Shown here: positions 58,810 to 64,000 of the stretch, one piece after another | How the letters are laid out: each line of letters starts with the position of its first letter | How positions within the stretch are numbered: position 1 is the first letter of the stretch | NCBI RefSeq assembly: GCF_001854765.1 | Contig: NZ_LJJE01000002.1 | Span: 1 to 64,000, forward strand | Direction: 5' to 3' | From: Vibrio sonorensis | GTDB lineage: Bacteria > Pseudomonadota > Gammaproteobacteria > Enterobacterales > Vibrionaceae | DNA: 64,000 nt | The notes under the pieces: model-generated | Seen by the model: only the letters and a program-made list of their open reading frames with translations | Database searches by the model: none | Told to the model about the DNA's origin: nothing | Translations under genes and position numbers: made by a program

Positions 58810-61097
58810 GTGTTCAAATTAACGAGATTTGGGGTAATACTACTGCTGTTTATAGTAGGGACATTTCCTACATTGGCGCAGCAAGATGAACGTCCTAAAG
58901 TTGCTCTTGTTTTAGCGGGTGGTGGTGCTAAAGGCGCTGCCCATATTGGGGTTTTAAAAGCTCTAGAAGAACTCAATATTCCTGTTGATTACATTACCGG
59001 TACCAGCATGGGTGCTTACGTTGGCGGTTTGTACGCAACGGGCATGAGCGCGGAAGAAATTGAAAGCTTTATCTACAGCGTCGATTGGAACAGCGGCTAT
59101 CGAGATCGCGTAAGTCGCAGTCAACGACGAGTGAGAGATAAAGAGTACGAAGACCGCTATCAGTTGACCACCGACCTCGGGCTCAAATGGGGTGAAGTGC
59201 ACGCCGCCAGAGGTGTGGTGCAAGGGCAGGGGATGTTGAAGATCCTGCGTGAAACTGCGGGTAACCTACCACCATTCCACTCTTTTGATGATCTGGCTAT
59301 ACCCTATCGCTCCGTCGCCACCGATATCCTTCAACTGGAACCCGTGGTGATAAAAGACGGTTATATTGTAGATGCAATGATGGCAAGCATGTCCGTCCCC
59401 GGTGCTTTGCCTCCATATAAGCTGAATGACCGCTTACTCGTCGATGGTGGTGTCACCAACAATATGCCGGTAGATGTCGCACGTGCGATGGGAGCCGATG
59501 TCATTATTGCGGTGGACATTAGCACAAACTACAAACAAGAAGAGGACTTCACCACATTTCTTACTGTCGCCGACCAGTTGTCTAATTACTTAGTGAGAAG
59601 CACAACTCAGCGACAAAAAGAGACGCTCACCGACGATGATATCTACTTAAAGCCCAATGTGGGTGAAATGGAAACCACTGAGTTTGACAAAATGCCGGAT
59701 GCTTTTGGCAAAGGCTACCTCGCCGCAATGGAAGAAAGTGACAAACTCGAACGCCTAAGTTTGAGCAGTAGCGACTATCAGGCTTACATAGAAGACAAGC
59801 AAGTTGCGCGGAGAAAACTCAGGTATGGAGACGGTATTCAAGTCGATGAAGTTGTGATTAACAACAACAGCCACTATACGGATGAGCTGTTGCAAAATCG
59901 CCTTCAACTCGAAGCTGGCCAGACATACGGTTCAGAGCGTTTAGAGCAGAGTATCGAAGAGCTGTATGCGCTTGATCGCTTTGAACTTGTGACCTATCGC
60001 TACGACAATTTGGACGGGAAGGACCAACTGGTTGTCGATGTTAATGAGAAGTCGTGGGGGCCAAACTACCTTAACTTTCGCTTTTTCTTAGAAGATGACT
60101 TTACCACTGACAGTCAATACTCGATTGGCATGTCGGCTAACTTTACCGATATCAGTTCACACGGTGCTGAACTGACGACAAATGTGGAAATGGGAACGGA
60201 TAAGCTGGTAGAAGCGGAGCTTTTTACACCGTTTTTCTCAAGCCAGAAAGTCTTTACGACATTTGGCATTAAGTATACCGACGTGAAACGAAATGGTCCT
60301 GTTGATGGTTTCGATGACGTTGGGCTAGAGTCGTCTCGTGATTTCCTTCCAGTGATCTATTCAGAGTGGATAGGAGAAGCCGCATTAGGTTATCAAGGCA
60401 GTTTGTGGCGAGAGTTTAGGTTTGGCGCTCGATATACCGATGGCAAAGCGGAACTCTCTAGCTTACCGTCTTGTGGTGATGTGTCGTTCACAAGAACCGC
60501 CGGATTTGCCAGTTATCGAGTCGATACCTTAGACGATTTTAGTTTGCCAACCCAGGGTGTTTATTTTGATTTAGAGTACCTAATATCTCACGACCGCACC
60601 GACAACGCCGTCACGTGTTTGGGGGTTATCCAAGATGAAGGGACCGATACGGTTTACGAGTTTAGCGGTAAGTTTGTCGGAGCCATGAGTAAAAATAGGC
60701 ATACTTTGGTCGCAAATTTAGACTATGGTGTAGTGGAGAGTAAAAGCTCGTCGCTGCCGATCGATCCAAAAGAGTTGGGTGGCTTTTTGAACCTGTCAGG
60801 TATTCCGAGAAATAGCATGATAGGTCAAAATAAAGTGTTTAATAGCCTTGTATACCGCTACCGTTGGTTCGATAATGACTTTGGCCTATTCTCGTCACCT
60901 TTCTACCTTGGAGCCTCGGTAGAATATGGCGGCGTGTGGTCTAACCCTGATTTAAAGCTAAAGGATGCACCGCTTTATGCAGCAGCTCAGTGTTTGCCGG
61001 GGTAAACTCGCCAGTAGGACCGATTATGTTCGGTTATGGGCGAACCGAAAAGAATTTCGATTCGGTATATTTAATTATTGGGACAACGTTTAAATAG
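58810..61097 (+). CDS. Patatin-like phospholipase with POTRA and beta-barrel domains, PlpD type (type Vd autotransporter; one-base frameshift)
   Basis: This is a secreted patatin fused to its own outer-membrane barrel. A signal peptide (cleavage after TLAQ, residue ~23) is followed by the patatin domain with GGGAKGAAH (oxyanion), the nucleophile elbow GTSMGAYVGG and the DGG dyad LLVDGGVTNNMP (residues ~30-220). A POTRA-like domain (~330-410, IQVDEVVINNNSHYTDEL) leads to an Omp85-type 16-strand barrel. The frame ends at 61005 after YAAAQCLPG. Adding a G near 60985 continues it as GSVFAGVNSPVGPIMFGYG to a stop at 61097 (~762 residues), ending in a barrel-like strand with terminal Phe-Lys. The start is GTG at 58810. 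PlpD homologues are phospholipases A1; the role in this organism is unknown. Confidence 0.9.
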
Positions 61098-61324
61098 AAA
61101 ATTTAGCGAAAAATCGTAAAACTTTAGTCTTAAGATGCTATGTTGGTCAAAATGATGAGATTTTAATTTATCGTTAAATTTGCTATTCTAGCGCCCACAG
61201 TTTGGCCTCTCTGGCGCTGTTTATCAGTCAAAATTGAATGAAAAATATGGCGATGGAGAGCCAAGTTTCCAAGGATGTTCACTCCTTTCTTTTCATAAAA
61301 GCTATAAGAAGAGGAGGAACCGCA

Positions 61325-61348
61325 ATGAGAGGAAAAAGTCGTGCTTGA
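61325..61348 (+). CDS. Seven-codon upstream ORF overlapping the acnB start
   Basis: ATG at 61325 follows an ideal Shine-Dalgarno (GGAGG, 61313-61317) by seven bases and encodes MRGKSRA, ending with TGA at 61346-61348. The acnB GTG start (61341) lies inside it in another frame, and its own AGAGGA site (61328-61333) is within the uORF. Ribosomes could be captured by the uORF and re-initiate at acnB. A single lost base cannot put this ATG in frame with acnB. Confidence 0.4.
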   Translation: MRGKSRA

Positions 61349-63938
61349 AGCCTACCGTAAACACGTCGAAGAACGTGCTGCTGAAGGAGTCGTTCCTAAA
61401 CCACTAGACGCAGAACAAGTCGCTGGTCTGGTTGAACTTCTGAAAAATCCCCCACAAGGTGAGGAAGCAGTTCTTATCGATCTGCTGGAAAACCGTATCC
61501 CACCAGGCGTGGATGAAGCTGCTTATGTAAAAGCAGGATTCCTGACAGCCGTTGCTAAAGGTGAAGTGGAATCACCTCTAGTAAGTCGTGAAAAAGCAGC
61601 TGAGCTGCTTGGTACCATGCAAGGCGGATATAATATCGCGCCGCTCGTCGAGTTTTTAGAAGATGAATTACTCGCCCCTATTTCTGTAAAAGCTCTATCC
61701 CACACCCTACTGATGTTTGACGCTTTCTACGACGTAGAAGAGAAGGCGAAATCAGGTAATGCACACGCGCAAAAAGTGATGCAGTCATGGGCTGACGCAG
61801 AGTGGTTCCTATCCAAGCCTGAACTGGCTGAAAAAATTACCCTGACCGTTTTCAAAGTGACTGGCGAAACGAACACTGATGACCTTTCTCCAGCACCAGA
61901 TGCGTGGTCTCGCCCTGACATTCCTGTACACGCTCTTGCTATGTTGAAAAACGAGCGCGAAGGTATCGAACCAGAGCAACCAGGCAGTATCGGTCCTATT
62001 AAGCAAATCGATAAGTTAAAAGAGAAAGGCCACCAACTTGTTTACGTTGGTGACGTAGTGGGTACGGGCTCATCACGTAAATCAGCCACTAACTCAGTGC
62101 TATGGTTTATGGGTGATGACATCCCTAATGTACCTAACAAGCGTGCTGGTGGTTACGTTCTCGGCGGCAAGATTGCTCCAATCTTTTTTAACACAATGGA
62201 AGATGCAGGGGCATTACCGATTGAAGTAGACGTAACTAGTCTGAACATGGGTGATGTTATCGACGTTTACCCTTATCAAGGTAAAGTTTGCAATCACGAA
62301 ACTGGCGAAACTATCTCAGAATTTAGTCTTAAGACAGACGTTCTGATCGATGAAGTTCGCGCTGGCGGTCGTATCCCACTTATTATTGGTCGCGGCTTAA
62401 CAGATAAAGCCCGTACTTCTCTAGGTCTAGAGTCATCGGAAGTATTCCGCAAGCCAGGTGAAGTGGCAGACTCTGGTAAGGGTTACACTCTAGCACAGAA
62501 AATGGTTGGTAAGGCTTGTGGCGTAACGGGTATTCGTCCGGGCACTTATTGTGAACCTAAAATGACCACTGTTGGCTCTCAAGATACTACGGGTCCAATG
62601 ACGCGTGACGAGTTAAAAGACTTGGCTTGCTTGGGTTTCTCAGCAGACCTAGTGATGCAGTCATTCTGTCACACGTCGGCATATCCTAAGCCAGTGGATG
62701 TGAATACTCACCATACGCTACCTGACTTTATTATGAACCGAGGCGGTGTATCACTGCGTCCGGGTGACGGCGTTATCCACTCATGGCTAAACCGCATGCT
62801 ACTACCAGATACCGTAGGTACTGGTGGTGACTCGCATACTCGTTTCCCTCTAGGAATTTCTTTCCCTGCGGGTTCAGGTCTTGTTGCATTTGCAGCGGCA
62901 ACGGGTGTTATGCCACTTGATATGCCAGAATCCATTTTGGTTCGCTTTAAAGGTGAAATGCAGGCCGGTATCACTTTGCGTGATTTGGTTCATGCCATCC
63001 CTTACTACGCGATCAAACAAGGTCTACTCACCGTAGAGAAAGCAGGTAAGATCAATGAATTCTCTGGTCGAGTACTAGAAATCGAAGGCGTTGAGCACTT
63101 GACTGTTGAGCAGGCGTTTGAGCTTTCTGATGCTTCAGCAGAGCGTTCTGCTGCCGGTTGTACCGTGAAGTTGTCTCAAGAGTCGATTACAGAGTATCTA
63201 AACTCAAACATCGTGATGCTCAAGTGGATGCTTTCAGAAGGTTATGGTGAACCACGCACGATTGAACGTCGTATTGTTGCTATGGAAGAGTGGTTAGAAA
63301 ACCCAGAGCTAATGGAAGCCGATGCGGATGCGGAGTACGCCCACGTTATCGAGATTGATTTGGCTGAAATTAACGAGCCCATTCTATGTGCGCCAAATGA
63401 TCCAGACGATGCTCGACTTCTATCAGACGTTCAAGGAACGGCAATCGACGAAGTGTTTATCGGCTCATGTATGACTAACATTGGTCACTTCCGAGCAGCG
63501 GGTAAGCTACTGGATAAACACAGCGGTCAATTAGATACGCGTTTGTGGATTGCTCCGCCTACTAAGATGGACCGTGACCAACTGACCGAAGAAGGTTATT
63601 ACGGTATTTACGGCCGCGCAGGCGTTCGTATTGAAACTCCGGGCTGTTCATTGTGTATGGGTAACCAGGCACGAGTAGCAGACAAAGCGACAGTGATGTC
63701 TACTTCGACTCGTAACTTCCCGAACCGCTTGGGTACGGGTGCTGATGTTTATCTTGCTTCAGCGGAACTGGCTGCGGTTGGCGCGATACTGGGCAAAATC
63801 CCGACTCGCGAAGAGTATCTAGAGTATGCGCAGCAGATAGATGCAACCGCCGCTGATACCTACCGATACTTAAACTTCCACAAGATGTCTGAGTATACGA
63901 AAAAAGCCGATACGGTAATTTTCCAAGAACCAGTATAA
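61341..63938 (+). CDS. acnB: Bifunctional aconitate hydratase 2 / 2-methylisocitrate dehydratase
   Basis: AcnB is the main TCA-cycle aconitase and, when its [4Fe-4S] cluster is lost, an RNA-binding regulator. The 865-residue protein has the N-terminal HEAT-like domain and the swivel domain. Then come the [19 protein letters not shown] segment, the [19 protein letters not shown] region and the cluster ligands in [13 protein letters not shown] and [13 protein letters not shown] (residues ~710-775). E. coli AcnB also has 865. It starts at GTG ([13 protein letters not shown]) with AGAGGA seven bases upstream, inside a short uORF. A 243-nt gap after the patatin gene suggests its own promoter. Confidence 0.97.
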   Translation: MLEAYRKHVEERAAEGVVPKPLDAEQVAGLVELLKNPPQGEEAVLIDLLENRIPPGVDEAAYVKAGFLTAVAKGEVESPLVSREKAAELLGTMQGGYNIAPLVEFLEDELLAPISVKALSHTLLMFDAFYDVEEKAKSGNAHAQKVMQSWADAEWFLSKPELAEKITLTVFKVTGETNTDDLSPAPDAWSRPDIPVHALAMLKNEREGIEPEQPGSIGPIKQIDKLKEKGHQLVYVGDVVGTGSSRKSATNSVLWFMGDDIPNVPNKRAGGYVLGGKIAPIFFNTMEDAGALPIEVDVTSLNMGDVIDVYPYQGKVCNHETGETISEFSLKTDVLIDEVRAGGRIPLIIGRGLTDKARTSLGLESSEVFRKPGEVADSGKGYTLAQKMVGKACGVTGIRPGTYCEPKMTTVGSQDTTGPMTRDELKDLACLGFSADLVMQSFCHTSAYPKPVDVNTHHTLPDFIMNRGGVSLRPGDGVIHSWLNRMLLPDTVGTGGDSHTRFPLGISFPAGSGLVAFAAATGVMPLDMPESILVRFKGEMQAGITLRDLVHAIPYYAIKQGLLTVEKAGKINEFSGRVLEIEGVEHLTVEQAFELSDASAERSAAGCTVKLSQESITEYLNSNIVMLKWMLSEGYGEPRTIERRIVAMEEWLENPELMEADADAEYAHVIEIDLAEINEPILCAPNDPDDARLLSDVQGTAIDEVFIGSCMTNIGHFRAAGKLLDKHSGQLDTRLWIAPPTKMDRDQLTEEGYYGIYGRAGVRIETPGCSLCMGNQARVADKATVMSTSTRNFPNRLGTGADVYLASAELAAVGAILGKIPTREEYLEYAQQIDATAADTYRYLNFHKMSEYTKKADTVIFQEPV

Positions 63939-63955
63939 AGCTAACTGGTTAGCAC

Positions 63956-63986
63956 AAAGCACCTGCAAACGCGGGTGCTTTTTTTA
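63956..63986 (+). terminator. Terminator after acnB
   Basis: 11-bp stem with one G-T pair (AAAGCACCTGC with GCGGGTGCTTT), AAAC loop and an eight-T tract. Confidence 0.85.
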
Positions 63987-64000
63987 TGTCTTCAATAAAC

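Overview
The window is ordinary core chromosome of a Vibrio-type gammaproteobacterium. Evidence: a full LuxR/HapR/OpaR/SmcR-type quorum-sensing master regulator between lpdA and hpt, Vibrio-like versions of RpoD, RpoS, AcnB and DnaG, and gene blocks shared by enteric and vibrio chromosomes. I see no phage, transposon, integron, CRISPR array or genomic island. About 60 protein genes, one tRNA, many intrinsic terminators and several leader structures can be supported.

Layout. 1-4.8 kb: tRNA-Ile2(CAT) and the macromolecular synthesis operon rpsU-yqeY-dnaG-rpoD (minus strand). 5.1-8.6 kb: tsaD (plus), an alpha/beta hydrolase, an unrecognised secreted acidic protein, plsY. 8.8-16.4 kb (plus): folB-folK-uppP, ftsB-ispD-ispF-truD-surE-pcm-nlpD-rpoS. 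16.5-18.6 kb: a CBS-domain membrane protein and ypjD (minus). 18.9-22.5 kb: ffh and the rpsP-rimM-trmD-rplS operon. 22.7-29.6 kb (minus): yacG, zapD, coaE, type IV pilus genes pilD-pilC-pilB-pilA, nadC. 29.8-34.7 kb: ampD, fldB, xerD-dsbC-recJ. 35.0-41.9 kb: pdhR-aceE-aceF and lpdA, with two PdhR operators ahead of pdhR. 41.9-46.1 kb: the luxR-type regulator, hpt, carbonic anhydrase and a divergent SulP transporter. 46.2-47.9 kb: a YadG/YadH ABC exporter. 48-53.9 kb (minus): panC-panB-folK(second copy)-pcnB, gluQ, dksA, sfsA. 54-64 kb (plus): hrpB-mrcB, a patatin/POTRA/beta-barrel (type Vd) protein, acnB.

The functions hang together as housekeeping: transcription and replication initiation, ribosome and SRP synthesis, folate, isoprenoid, pantothenate/CoA and NAD synthesis, pyruvate dehydrogenase and aconitase, peptidoglycan synthesis and recycling, stress and quorum-sensing regulation, and DNA-uptake/adhesion pili.

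The strongest odd signal is technical. At least 16 single-base losses, always deletions and never insertions, break 13 genes, including essential ones (dnaG, tsaD, aceE, mrcB, pcnB). In every case adding one base restores the expected family sequence. This points to uncorrected sequencing indels, so these genes are annotated here at full length. I found no convincing undescribed multi-gene system. The better biological leads are an Ala instead of Gly at the PilA cleavage site, short overlapping upstream ORFs at acnB and xerD, a two-lipoyl-domain AceF, and the unrecognised secreted protein with a leader hairpin and a nearby perfect palindrome.
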